A stretch of DNA of 64,000 bases from the NCBI RefSeq assembly GCF_016583835.1, contig NZ_NRRW01000014.1, forward strand, positions 17,310-81,309. The letters are read 5' to 3'. Shown here piece by piece: positions 43,206 to 51,404 of the stretch. The stretch's first letter is position 1, and each line of letters opens with the position of its first letter. The position numbers and the translations under genes are program-made. The notes under the pieces are model-generated. The model ran no database searches. It saw nothing but the letters and a program-made list of their open reading frames with translations, and was not told the DNA's origin. This DNA comes from Thiococcus pfennigii. Its GTDB lineage: Bacteria > Pseudomonadota > Gammaproteobacteria > Chromatiales > Chromatiaceae.

Positions 43206-43643
43206 TCAGCCGACGTAGCCCATCAGTTCGTCGCCGTCGATGACGTGCAACCCCTGGCCGAGGAGCACCTGGATCGCCTGGTCGGGGTGCTCGAAACGGA
43301 AGATCAGCACGGCCTTGTCGTCACGTCGCAGCGAGAAGGCGTAGACGTACTCGATATTCAGTTCCGCCCCCTCGATCACATCGAGCACCCCGGCCAGCCC
43401 GCCTGGGCGATCCGGCACCTCGACGGCGACGACCTCGGTGAGGTTCACGATCCAGCCGGCCTGCTCCAGGATCGCCTTGGCCTTGTCCCACTCGCGCACG
43501 ATCAGGCGCAGGATCCCGAATTGCGCGGTATCGGCCAGCGAGAGCGTCAGGATGTTGATCCCCGCCGCGGCGATCGCCTCCAGCGGCGCGCCCAGCCGCC
43601 CCGGACGATTCTCCAGAAAGACCGAGAGTTGTTGCAGCTTCAT
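43206..43643 (-). CDS. tandem ACT domain protein
   Basis: 145 residues made of two ACT domains: residues about 1-65 (LQQLSVFLENRPGRLGAPLEAIAAAGINILTLSLADTAQFGILRLIV) and about 70-140 (VVAVEVPDRPGGLAGVLDVIEGAELNIEYVYAFSLRRDDKAVLIFRF). ACT domains bind amino acids. Such stand-alone proteins regularly accompany paaK and ior genes and are presumed to sense an aromatic amino acid, but the ligand is not known here. It lies between the two paaK genes. Confidence 0.88.
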   Translation of the reverse strand: MKLQQLSVFLENRPGRLGAPLEAIAAAGINILTLSLADTAQFGILRLIVREWDKAKAILEQAGWIVNLTEVVAVEVPDRPGGLAGVLDVIEGAELNIEYVYAFSLRRDDKAVLIFRFEHPDQAIQVLLGQGLHVIDGDELMGYVG

Positions 43644-43739
43644 CGTTGCGAGACCTCGTGGTTGGCATGGGCGTCTCGCGCCCGGCCGCCGGCCTCCGGC
43701 CGGCCGTTGATTCGATTGCCCGAACGCGCCGTGCGGCGC

Positions 43740-45074
43740 TCAGCCGTTGCGCCGATCGATGACGCGCTTGGCCTTGCCCTCGCTGCGCGCGATGCTGCGC
43801 GGCTCCACCAGGCGCAGCTCGACACGGATGCCGAGGATGTGCTCGATCGACTTGGCCAGGCGCGCCCGCACGCCCTCCAGGGCCCCGACCTTGTCACTGA
43901 AGACCTCGGGGGTCACCTCGACCTCGACGGCCATCTGATCGAGCCCCTGCTGGCGGCTAAGGATGATCTGATAGTGCGGCAGGGTCCCCTCGACCGCGAG
44001 CAGGGCCGCCTCGACCTGCGACGGGAAGACGTTGACGCCGCGGATGATGAACATGTCGTCGGAGCGCCGGCCGATGCGCCGCATCCGACGCAGCGTGCGC
44101 CCGCACGGACAGGGCTCGGCGATCAGGGCGGTGATGTCGCGCGTGCGATAGCGCAGCATCGGCATCGCCCTCTTGCTCAGGGTCGTGAGGACCAGTTCGC
44201 CCTCGGCGCCGTCGGGCAGCACCTCGCCGGTCTCCGGGTCGATGATCTCCGGGTAGAAGTGGTCCTCGAAGATGTGCAGGCCGTTCTGCTCGCCGCACTC
44301 GCTCGCCACCCCGGGGCCGATGATCTCGGACAGGCCGTAGATGTCGAAGACCCGGATCCCGGCGGCCGCCTCGATGTGGTCGCGCATCGCGTCGGTCCAG
44401 GGCTCGGCGCCGAAGATGCCGATGCGCAACGGCAGCGCCCGCAGGTCGACGCCGAGCTCGCCGGCCCGCTCGACGAGATGAGTGAAGTAGCTCGGCGTGC
44501 AGCAGATCGCCGAGACGCCGAAGTCGCGGATCAGCATGATCTGACGATCGGAGTTGCCGCCCGAGATCGGCACCACGGTCGCGCCGAGGGTCTCGGCGCC
44601 ATAGTGGGCACCAAGGCCGCCGGTGAAGAGGCCGTAGCCGAAGGCGTTCTGCAGGATGTCGCCGCGGTGCAGGCCGCAGGCGGCCAGGGTGCGGGCCATC
44701 ACCTCGGACCAGACCTCGACGTCCTCGCGCGTGTAGGCGACGACGATCGGCTTGCCGGTCGTCCCCGAGGAGGCATGCAGGCGCACGACATCGCTCATCG
44801 GGCTCGCGAAGAGGCCGAACGGATAGGTGTCGCGCAGGTCGGCCTTGACCGTGAAAGGCAGCCGGGCGATGTCGGCGAGCCCTTGGATCGCCGCCGGCGT
44901 CAGGCCGCGCTCGTCCATCCGCGTGCGATAGAGGGGCACCTTCTCGTAGGCGTGCGCGACGACCGCCCGCAGCCGGCGCAGCTGCACCTCGCGCAGCGCC
45001 TCGGTGGGCAGGAAATCGGGGGCGCTGGCCGGGTGAAAGCCGCCCTCGGCGTCGTTCCAGAGCTCTCTGAGCAT
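43740..45074 (-). CDS. phenylacetate-CoA ligase family protein (PaaK paralogue 2)
   Basis: 444 residues. VPLYRTRMDERGL, phosphate loop HASSGTTGKPIVVAYT (about 100-115), GGNSDRQIMLIRDFGVSAICCTPSYFTHL, GAEPWTDAMRDHIE, FDIYGLSEIIGPGVASEC, MLRYRTRDITALI and C-domain [22 protein letters not shown]. It begins 10 bases after iorB ends, so this paralogue is most closely coupled to the oxidoreductase and may prefer its arylacetate product or substrate. The start at 45074 (MLRELWNDAEGG) is used; longer frames run into iorB. Confidence 0.9.
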   Translation of the reverse strand: MLRELWNDAEGGFHPASAPDFLPTEALREVQLRRLRAVVAHAYEKVPLYRTRMDERGLTPAAIQGLADIARLPFTVKADLRDTYPFGLFASPMSDVVRLHASSGTTGKPIVVAYTREDVEVWSEVMARTLAACGLHRGDILQNAFGYGLFTGGLGAHYGAETLGATVVPISGGNSDRQIMLIRDFGVSAICCTPSYFTHLVERAGELGVDLRALPLRIGIFGAEPWTDAMRDHIEAAAGIRVFDIYGLSEIIGPGVASECGEQNGLHIFEDHFYPEIIDPETGEVLPDGAEGELVLTTLSKRAMPMLRYRTRDITALIAEPCPCGRTLRRMRRIGRRSDDMFIIRGVNVFPSQVEAALLAVEGTLPHYQIILSRQQGLDQMAVEVEVTPEVFSDKVGALEGVRARLAKSIEHILGIRVELRLVEPRSIARSEGKAKRVIDRRNG

Positions 45075-45084
45075 GGCTGTCCTC

Positions 45085-45585
45085 TCAGTGCGGTTGGCCG
45101 CCCGCCCGCGCGCGCGCCGCCGCGCGGCCCTGGGCGAACGCCTGTTCGTTGACCTTGTGGAGCCGCTCCGCCAGGTTCGCGTGCAATGCCGCCAGCCAGT
45201 GCTCCTCGGGGATGTCGAGGACCGCCGAGGCGGCACCGAGCAGGGCGACATTGAGACTCTTGCGATTGGCCAGGGCCTCGGGGCCGATCAGCTCGGGGCC
45301 GATCAGGACCCCGTCCGGGCGCAGCCGCGGACGGTTGATCTCGACCTGGGTCGCCTCGAGGACGACGAGAACATCGGCCTGTGCCTCTGGGACCATCGGG
45401 CTCAGGACGCAGGCCCCGTAGCGCACGTCGCTGCTGACCGAGCCGCCGCGCTGGCTCATGCCGTGCAGCTCGCTCTTCTTGACGTCGAAACCGGCGCGGA
45501 AGGCCGCCTCGGCGAGCATGTCCGAGGCCGTCAGCACCCCCTGGCCGCCGAGTCCGGCGATGACGATATTCTTCACTGTGTCCAC
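45085..45585 (-). CDS. iorB: indolepyruvate ferredoxin oxidoreductase, beta subunit
   Basis: 166-residue gamma-type (POR_N gamma) subunit. VKNIVIAGLGGQGVLTASDMLAEAAFRAGFDVKKSELHGMSQRGGSVSSDVRYG is diagnostic. With IorA it interconverts arylpyruvates plus CoA with arylacetyl-CoA and CO2 using a low-potential electron carrier. Slightly shorter than many homologues (about 190) at the C-terminus. It follows iorA after 65 bases. Confidence 0.93.
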   Translation of the reverse strand: MDTVKNIVIAGLGGQGVLTASDMLAEAAFRAGFDVKKSELHGMSQRGGSVSSDVRYGACVLSPMVPEAQADVLVVLEATQVEINRPRLRPDGVLIGPELIGPEALANRKSLNVALLGAASAVLDIPEEHWLAALHANLAERLHKVNEQAFAQGRAAARARAGGQPH

Positions 45586-45650
45586 GGAAAAGGGCTCCTG
45601 GATTCGGGGTCGCGCAGCGCCGCCGCGCCGGGTGAGGGGACGGGCGGCCT

Positions 45651-47288
45651 TCAGCCCCCCGCCAGGCGCGGCTCGGCGCCCGGCTCGGGGGTGGCCGCGC
45701 AGGTCGCCGCCGCGGCCTTGTCGTAGAGGCGGATCTTCGGCGCAGCGAGCACGCAGGGCTGGCGGGTGATGATCACCGACAGCTCGGACCTGGCCAGCCG
45801 CTCGGCGATCAGGTCCTTCAGCGACAGGCCCTTGTCGGTCATGTCGACGACCAGCACATCGGCGATGCCGAGCGCCCTGGCGAGGGCCTCGTAGCAGACC
45901 TGGTTGGTCGGGGAGTGATCGAGCGCGCGGCCGGTACCCGGATGCTCCTGGAGGCCGGTCATCGCCGTCGTGCCGTTATCGAGGATCATGACCAAGTGGC
46001 CGGTCGGCGGCGGGTTGTAGACCATCTCGGCGAGCCCGGTGAGGCCCGAGTGGACGAAGGTCGAGTCGCCGATCACGCTGACCACGCGCCGCGCCTGCTC
46101 CTCGGGCAGGACATGGCGCAGGCCGAGGCCGACGCCGATGCTCGCGCCCATGCAGACGCAGGTGTCCATCGCCGAGAAGGGGGGCAGCACGCCCAGCGTG
46201 TAGCAGCCGATGTCGCCGGAGACGATGCAGTCGAGGTCGCGCAGGGCCTCGAAGACCAGCCGGTGGGCGCAGCCCTGGCAGAGCTCCGGCGGCTTGCCCT
46301 TGGGCGGCACCGGCTCGGGCGTGTCGTCGCCGGCGAGGATGCGCCGCACGCGGGCGACGTCGAGCTCGCCGAAGCGGTAGCGCTCCGGGCGGCCCTCGGC
46401 GGGGAGGCCGGCCGCGCGTAGCGCTTCGCAGACGACCGGATCGCCCTCCTCGATCACGACCAGCCGTTCGACGCCGGCGGCGAAGGCGCGGATGCGCTCC
46501 AGCGGCAGCGGGTAGGTCATGCCGAAGCTCAGGTGCCTGGCCTGCGGGGCGGCCTCGCGGGCGTGCACGGCGCTGACCCCGGTCGAGACGATCCCGAGCG
46601 CCGCGTCGCCGGCGTCGAGCGCGAACGGCCCCTCGGCCTCGTTCCAGGCCGCGATCTCGGCCAGCTTGGCGCGCAGCCGCTCGTGGGCCGGCTTGGCATA
46701 GGCCGGGATCATGACCCGGGCCGGGATGTCGCGCACGAAGGTCGGCTCGGCGCCCGTCTCGCTCGCGCGCGGGTGCACGACCGTCTTGGAGTGACAGACC
46801 CGGGTCGTCATCCGCAGCAGGACCGGGATGCGCCAGCGCTCGGAGATCGCGAAGGCGAGACGCGTGTAGTCGTAGGCCTGCTGCGAGTCGGCCGGCTCGA
46901 GCGTCGGCACGCCGGCGGCACGGGCATAGTGGCGGTTGTCCTGCTCGTTCTGGCTCGAGGCCATGCCCGGATCGTCGGCCGAGACGACGACCAGCCCGCC
47001 CGCAAGGTCCGTATAGGCGGCGGTGAAGAGCGGATCGGCGGCGACATTGAGGCCGACGTGCTTCATCGTGACCAGGGTCCGCGCCCCGGCGAAGGCCACC
47101 CCGAGGGCGACCTCGAGGGCGACCTTCTCGTTCGGCGACCACTGGGCCCGTCCGCCCAGGCGGTCGAAGGTCTCCAGGATCTCGGTCGAGGGCGTACCCG
47201 GGTAGCCGGTGCCGAGCCGCACCCCGGCATGCAGGGCCGCCAGGGCCACCGCCTCGTCGCCACTCAATAGTTGCCTTGCTTCAGTCAT
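45651..47288 (-). CDS. iorA: indolepyruvate ferredoxin oxidoreductase, alpha subunit, without the ferredoxin domain
   Basis: 545-residue TPP-dependent subunit. The N-domain (GDEAVALAALHAGVRLGTGYPGTPSTEI, WSPNEKVALEVALGVAFAG) and the TPP-binding domain (LCQGCAHRLVFEAL, SGDIGCYTLGVLPPFSAMDTCVCMGASIGVGLG, VIGDSTFVHSGLTGLAEMVYN, ILDNGTTAMTGLQEHPGTG) are complete. Most IorA proteins continue about 60-80 residues with two CxxCxxC-type [4Fe-4S] clusters. Here the protein stops after RQPCVLAAPKIRLYDKAAAATCAATPEP, and only 65 bases separate it from iorB, so that domain is missing rather than frameshifted nearby. The ATG is at 47288. Confidence 0.92.
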   Translation of the reverse strand: MTEARQLLSGDEAVALAALHAGVRLGTGYPGTPSTEILETFDRLGGRAQWSPNEKVALEVALGVAFAGARTLVTMKHVGLNVAADPLFTAAYTDLAGGLVVVSADDPGMASSQNEQDNRHYARAAGVPTLEPADSQQAYDYTRLAFAISERWRIPVLLRMTTRVCHSKTVVHPRASETGAEPTFVRDIPARVMIPAYAKPAHERLRAKLAEIAAWNEAEGPFALDAGDAALGIVSTGVSAVHAREAAPQARHLSFGMTYPLPLERIRAFAAGVERLVVIEEGDPVVCEALRAAGLPAEGRPERYRFGELDVARVRRILAGDDTPEPVPPKGKPPELCQGCAHRLVFEALRDLDCIVSGDIGCYTLGVLPPFSAMDTCVCMGASIGVGLGLRHVLPEEQARRVVSVIGDSTFVHSGLTGLAEMVYNPPPTGHLVMILDNGTTAMTGLQEHPGTGRALDHSPTNQVCYEALARALGIADVLVVDMTDKGLSLKDLIAERLARSELSVIITRQPCVLAAPKIRLYDKAAAATCAATPEPGAEPRLAGG

Positions 47289-47332
47289 CTCTCGTCGACT
47301 CGCTCTGTCGGGGCTGGGCATCGTAGGCGGCG

Positions 47333-47362
47333 ATTATCCCCACCTTTGCTGCTGTGCAGCAA
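47333..47362 (-). promoter_or_regulatory. iorA promoter with overlapping palindrome
   Basis: On the minus strand: TTGCTG (47357-47362), an 18-base spacer, GATAAT (47333-47338), about 45 bases before the iorA start. The -35 hexamer is part of a perfect 7+3+7 palindrome (TTGCTGC / GCAGCAA, 47346-47362), so a repressor site is plausible. It could equally be the hairpin of a terminator for the upstream porin gene, but no U tract follows. Confidence 0.4.
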
Positions 47363-47379
47363 CCTGGCCGTCCGCGGGG

Positions 47380-48759
47380 TCACCAGGTCATGCTGAGCTC
47401 GGCGCGGACGAAGTAGGAGTCGTCGCGCCGATTGGCGGCATAGAAATCGCCCGGGTCCAGGTACTCGGCGACCAGGTGGGCGGCGAGGTGCTCGTTCAGC
47501 TTCGCCTTGACCCAGCCGGTGATCAGATGCCCGCGGAAGCGGTCCTCGCCGCTGATGTTGGCCATCTGCGCGGCGGTACGCGTGCTCTCCTCGTCGGCCC
47601 AGAGGGCATGGTAGTCGAGGGTCACCTGCGTCGTCGGGTGGACCTGCGTCGCCCAGCCGACATTGAGCCGGTGGAGGTTGGTCGCCTCGCCGACGCGGGT
47701 CTCCAGCGGCCACTGATAGATCATCAGCTCGCTCCACTGCGGCCAGCGGCCCCAGAGGGGATCGAAGGCCTCGTCGTCGGCGCTGCCGGGATCGTCGCCG
47801 GAGAGGTACTCGTAGCCGACGTGCAGGCGGCTCGTGCGACTGTCCTCGAGGTCGTAGGTCAGGCGGCCGTTGAAGGCGAAGGCATCCAGATCGCGGGCGT
47901 TGCGGGTGCCCCACTGGTAGGCGCCCTCGGCGAGCACCTGCCAGCGCGGGGCGACCTTGCCGGCGGCGCGCAGCCCGGTGGTGTAGACCTCGCCCGAGTC
48001 GCTGGGCGACGGGAAGGGGGCACCGTTGTTGACGCGGATGATGCCGTTCTTGTCGTTGGGGTCGTCGTGCTTGTAGATGAAATAGCCGTCGAGGTCCGAC
48101 CCGGGGATCAGAGACTTGTTGCGGGCGTAGAGTATCGCGCCCCGCTCGTCCTGCTCGGTCTGGTCCTCGATCTCGTCGTTGAGGGGCTGCGGGAAGCGGT
48201 CCGTGTCGGCCGACTGATCGATGAAGATGAGGTCGACCGAGGTATCGAGCGCCTCGATCGCGTAGGTCGCGCGCACGGCGTCGAAGTAGATGGTGCGCGA
48301 ACCGTCGATCGGGCTGCCATCGAGCACCAACCAGCCGTTGCCTAGGACGATGTCCTGACGGCCGACCTTCAGCGCCAGCGGGACCCCGCCGATCTCCTTG
48401 ACCTCGATGCTCAACTGATCGAAGAACAGGCCACCGCTGTACCAGGTCTCGAAGCCGATCGGCGGCCAATCCTCGGCGTCCGGCTTGTTGTAATGGCGCC
48501 CCTCCCAGACGAGCCGGGCGCTGGCCGAGAGCGTCTCGCTCGGCGCGTAGCCCCCCCACAGGCGGGCGCGATAGCGCTGGAAGGTCCGATCGGCCGTCGC
48601 GGCCTCGTCGTTCAGCCCGACATTGCCGATGAAGATCTGGCGCAGCCGCAGGTCGCCGCCCCAGCTGAACGGACCCTCTGCGGCGCCGGCCGCCGCCCCC
48701 GTCGCCATGAGGGCGACGACCAGGCCGGCCGCCGCCCGTTGCATTTTCCTAGAGCTCAT
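47380..48759 (-). CDS. alginate-export-type outer-membrane porin
   Basis: 459 residues with an N-terminal signal peptide (AAAGLVVALMATGAAAGAAE, cleavage about residue 25-27) and many amphipathic beta strands, ending in an aromatic residue (RAELSMTW) as porins do. FSWGGDLRLRQIFIGN, FQRYRARLWGGYAP, FDQLSIEVKEIGGVPLALKVGRQDIVLGNGWLVLDGSPIDGSRTIYFDAVRATY are typical of the alginate_exp family, whose members pass anionic solutes. Its start overlaps the small symporter accessory gene by 11 bases, tying it to the same transporter operon. Confidence 0.82.
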   Translation of the reverse strand: MSSRKMQRAAAGLVVALMATGAAAGAAEGPFSWGGDLRLRQIFIGNVGLNDEAATADRTFQRYRARLWGGYAPSETLSASARLVWEGRHYNKPDAEDWPPIGFETWYSGGLFFDQLSIEVKEIGGVPLALKVGRQDIVLGNGWLVLDGSPIDGSRTIYFDAVRATYAIEALDTSVDLIFIDQSADTDRFPQPLNDEIEDQTEQDERGAILYARNKSLIPGSDLDGYFIYKHDDPNDKNGIIRVNNGAPFPSPSDSGEVYTTGLRAAGKVAPRWQVLAEGAYQWGTRNARDLDAFAFNGRLTYDLEDSRTSRLHVGYEYLSGDDPGSADDEAFDPLWGRWPQWSELMIYQWPLETRVGEATNLHRLNVGWATQVHPTTQVTLDYHALWADEESTRTAAQMANISGEDRFRGHLITGWVKAKLNEHLAAHLVAEYLDPGDFYAANRRDDSYFVRAELSMTW

Positions 48760-48919
48760 CGTCCACCTTCTTCTCGTCCAGGGCCCAGAGGCGATCCTCC
48801 TGGGTCAACTCGTCGGGCGCGACATTGCGTCGGATCAGCCCGTAGGCGAGGCCGGTCACGGCCATGGCGATGGCGCCGAGAAACGCGGTCACCACCCAAG
48901 GATCATCGATGCCAAGCAT
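48749..48919 (-). CDS. small accessory protein of a sodium:solute symporter
   Basis: 56 residues: MLGIDDPWVVTAFLGAIA..., one transmembrane helix (about 9-28), then a basic and acidic cytoplasmic tail (RRNVAPDELTQEDRLWALDEKKVDDEL). The GGAGGG upstream supports the ATG at 48919. Small single-helix proteins starting ML(G)(I/L)DDPW are known next to SSS-family symporters; the symporter gene ends 71 bases upstream. Confidence 0.75.
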   Translation of the reverse strand: MLGIDDPWVVTAFLGAIAMAVTGLAYGLIRRNVAPDELTQEDRLWALDEKKVDDEL

Positions 48920-48990
48920 TGGCGCCCTCCAGTCAGAGGCGGTCCGGCGACCCGGCATGCGCCGGGACCGACCGAGTCAGGGTTCGGAGT

Positions 48991-50829
48991 TCAGGGCCGG
49001 CGCTCCGGGAAGCAGCGCCGCAGATGGGCCTCATCGGGCGGCCGCGTGACGGCACTGACGAGGATCAGCGTCAACGCGGCCGCCGGCAGCGCGACGACGA
49101 TGGGATCGACCGACGGCCAGTTCGGATAGGCGCTCAAGAGGCTGGTCTTGCCGTCGGTGAGCCGTTGCACCAACCCGATCGCGCCCGCCTCGCGCGCCTT
49201 GATGAAGACGAGCCAGAACAGCGAGACCGTCATGCCGACGACCATCGAGGCCAAGGCCCCGGCACGGGTCACGCGCCGCGAGAACAGGCCGCCGATATAG
49301 GCGGGCAGGAAGCTGGCCGCGCAGAGGCCGAAGAAGATCGCCGTGAAGCGGGCGACGACGTATTCCTGGCGCACCGTGTAGCTGATCGTCACGGCCAGGA
49401 CCAGCCCGACCAGGACGGCCAGGCGCATGACCAGGATGCTCGGCTCGCGGCGGCCACCCTTCTCGGCGATGCGTTCGTACAGGTCGCGCCCGGCGGCGGT
49501 GCCGATCGTGTGGAACTGGCTCGAGATCGTGCTCATCGCGGCGGCCAGCAACGCGAGGAAGAAGAGGACGCCGAACCAACGCGGCATGGCCGCCGCGATG
49601 TAGCTCGGGATGATCTGATCGGCGTCGCCCTTGGTATAGACCACGGTCGCCGAGCGCCCGGCGACGAGTTCGAAGGCCTCGCCATCGGCGTCGGCGGCCG
49701 CACGGCGCTCGGAGATGATCAGGGCGGCCTGGGCCGGGGCCTGCGTCTTGGGGCTGATGATGGGTTGCCAGCGCCCGCTCGAATCCTCCTTCATCAGGGT
49801 CACCAGGGCGCGCCCCTTCTGGGCGTCGATGACCTCGGCGACCCGCCCCTCGAGCAGGGGCCCGTGCTGGGCGAACCAGACATTGGAGAGGCTGCCGACG
49901 ACGAACGGGGTGCCGACCATCAGCAGGATGAAGACGGCCCCGATCGGCACGGCGCGGTCGAGTTCGCGGCGGCTGCGCACCGTCATGAAGCGCACGATGA
50001 GCTGCGGCTGCGCCAGGACGCCGATGCCGACGCCGAGGACCAGCGCCGTGATCACCGTCCACCAGAGGTCGTAGGACTGGGCGCCCCAGCCGAACGCCGG
50101 CATCGCCGTCCAGCCCTGGTGGCCCATCGCCGCCAGCGGCCCCGGCACCAGATCGGCCATGTCGGTGAGGGCGCGGTGGGCCTCGGTCACGCCACCGAGG
50201 GTCCAATAGGTGAACACGAGCAGGAAGAGCATCGCGAAGACCATCACGAAGCCCTGCATCGTATCCGTGTACATCACGGCCTTGATCCCGCCGGGGATCA
50301 CATAGGCCGCCGTGATCAGCGCGAAGATCAGCAGCGCGACGTCGAAGTCGATGCCGAACTGGGTCGCGGCGAAGACGCTGCCGCCGGTCATCACGGCCGC
50401 CGAGTACAGCGGCATGAAGAGGACGATGAGGGTCCCGGCGAAGATCTGGATCCCGCGGCTCTGGTAGCGCAGCCCGAGCAGTTCGGGGAAGGTGTGGGCA
50501 CCCAAGTGGTGGCCGAGACGGCGCGTCGGCTCGCCGAGAAAGATGAACGCGATCAGGATGCCGACGCCGATGTTGAGCACCGTGAGCCACAATAGACTCA
50601 TGCCGAAGAGCCCCGCCACCCCGCCGAAGCCGACGATCGCCGCCGTCGAGATGAAGGTCGCGCCGTAGGACACGGCCATGACGATCGGATGCGCGGAGCG
50701 TCCACCGACCAGGAAGTCGGCCGCCGAACGGGTGCCCCGGTAACCGAGCCAGCCCAGGTAGCCGGTGACGAAGAGATAGGCCAGGATGACGACGATGTCG
50801 ATCCAGCCGACGGCAGGTGATCCAGCCAT
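48991..50829 (-). CDS. sodium:solute symporter (SSS family)
   Basis: 612 residues, about 13 transmembrane helices. SSS landmarks: DIVVILAYLFVTGYLGWLGYRGTRSAADFLVGGRS, YGATFISTAAIVGFGG, VMYTDTMQGFVM, and SQFHTIGTAAGRDLYE after the LAAAMSTISS helix. A hydrophilic insertion of about 60-70 residues (about 345-410, EGRVAEVIDAQKGRALVTL...VVYTKGDADQII) is larger than in the acetate/proline symporters. The substrate is not readable, but linkage to a porin and arylacetate genes suggests an aromatic or other carboxylate. AAGGGGG precedes the ATG at 50829. Confidence 0.87.
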   Translation of the reverse strand: MAGSPAVGWIDIVVILAYLFVTGYLGWLGYRGTRSAADFLVGGRSAHPIVMAVSYGATFISTAAIVGFGGVAGLFGMSLLWLTVLNIGVGILIAFIFLGEPTRRLGHHLGAHTFPELLGLRYQSRGIQIFAGTLIVLFMPLYSAAVMTGGSVFAATQFGIDFDVALLIFALITAAYVIPGGIKAVMYTDTMQGFVMVFAMLFLLVFTYWTLGGVTEAHRALTDMADLVPGPLAAMGHQGWTAMPAFGWGAQSYDLWWTVITALVLGVGIGVLAQPQLIVRFMTVRSRRELDRAVPIGAVFILLMVGTPFVVGSLSNVWFAQHGPLLEGRVAEVIDAQKGRALVTLMKEDSSGRWQPIISPKTQAPAQAALIISERRAAADADGEAFELVAGRSATVVYTKGDADQIIPSYIAAAMPRWFGVLFFLALLAAAMSTISSQFHTIGTAAGRDLYERIAEKGGRREPSILVMRLAVLVGLVLAVTISYTVRQEYVVARFTAIFFGLCAASFLPAYIGGLFSRRVTRAGALASMVVGMTVSLFWLVFIKAREAGAIGLVQRLTDGKTSLLSAYPNWPSVDPIVVALPAAALTLILVSAVTRPPDEAHLRRCFPERRP

Positions 50830-50869
50830 GGGTCCCCCTTGTGCAACCCCAAACGCAAGTCGTTATTGG

Positions 50870-50960
50870 TCTAGCGCAGGCACGCGGGGGCGAACCATAC
50901 CCTGTGTTCTGGATGATTTTATAGATCTAGCGCAATTAATTGACGGTTTTATGACCGTGA
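50870..50960 (-). promoter_or_regulatory. regulatory region of the symporter operon
   Basis: AT-rich island upstream of the symporter start. A 9-base direct repeat TCTAGCGCA (plus-strand sense) occurs at 50870-50878 and 50926-50934, flanking a possible minus-strand -10 TATAAA (50918-50923). An imperfect palindrome (TGACGGT at 50941-50947, ACCGTGA at 50954-50960, 6 of 7 matching) overlaps the expected -35. The arrangement suggests regulated expression; no known binding motif was recognised. Confidence 0.3.
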
Positions 50961-51086
50961 CTGGGCTACCATGGGGCCGGCCCAAGCGGATCGAGCCGGC
51001 GCCAGACGCCACCGCGAGGGGCGCGACGGACATCGACGGGGCGTGACCGTGCACGGGCGTCCCCGCCTTGGAAACCCACGCGAACC

Positions 51087-51404
51087 ATGCCGAGGAAGCC
51101 CGACCCCGCCACCGCCATGCGCCAGCTGATCGGCGAGGCGCGCGCCGCCCTGCCCTTCGACGCACCGGAGGCGCGGGCCTGCACGGGCCGTTGCGAGGCC
51201 TGCGCGGCGAAGCTGCTCGAGGCGCTCGAGATCGAGCTCGATGACTGGGAGCGCCGCCTGCAAGCGGGTGCGCCCGCGACCCTTCGCGACCTCTCGGAAC
51301 TGGCGCAGGCCTGCCGCCAGGTCCGCGACGTCCTGATCGCCGACGGGCTCATCGAGGGGGAGGCGAGGCGCACGGGCGCAACGCCTCAGAGCCGCTCGAG
51401 ATAG
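51087..51404 (+). CDS. small CX3CX2C protein of unknown function
   Basis: 105 residues, no family recognised. Helical, with a compact cysteine cluster ACTGRCEACAAKLLE (Cys at about 32, 36 and 39), possibly a metal or cofactor site, followed by helices EIELDDWERRLQAG and LSELAQACRQVRDVLIADGLI. No signal peptide or membrane segment. The last 19 bases overlap the convergent mtgA gene. It could be a shadow, but codon-position GC bias and the cysteine spacing make a real gene more likely. Confidence 0.6.
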   Translation: MPRKPDPATAMRQLIGEARAALPFDAPEARACTGRCEACAAKLLEALEIELDDWERRLQAGAPATLRDLSELAQACRQVRDVLIADGLIEGEARRTGATPQSRSR

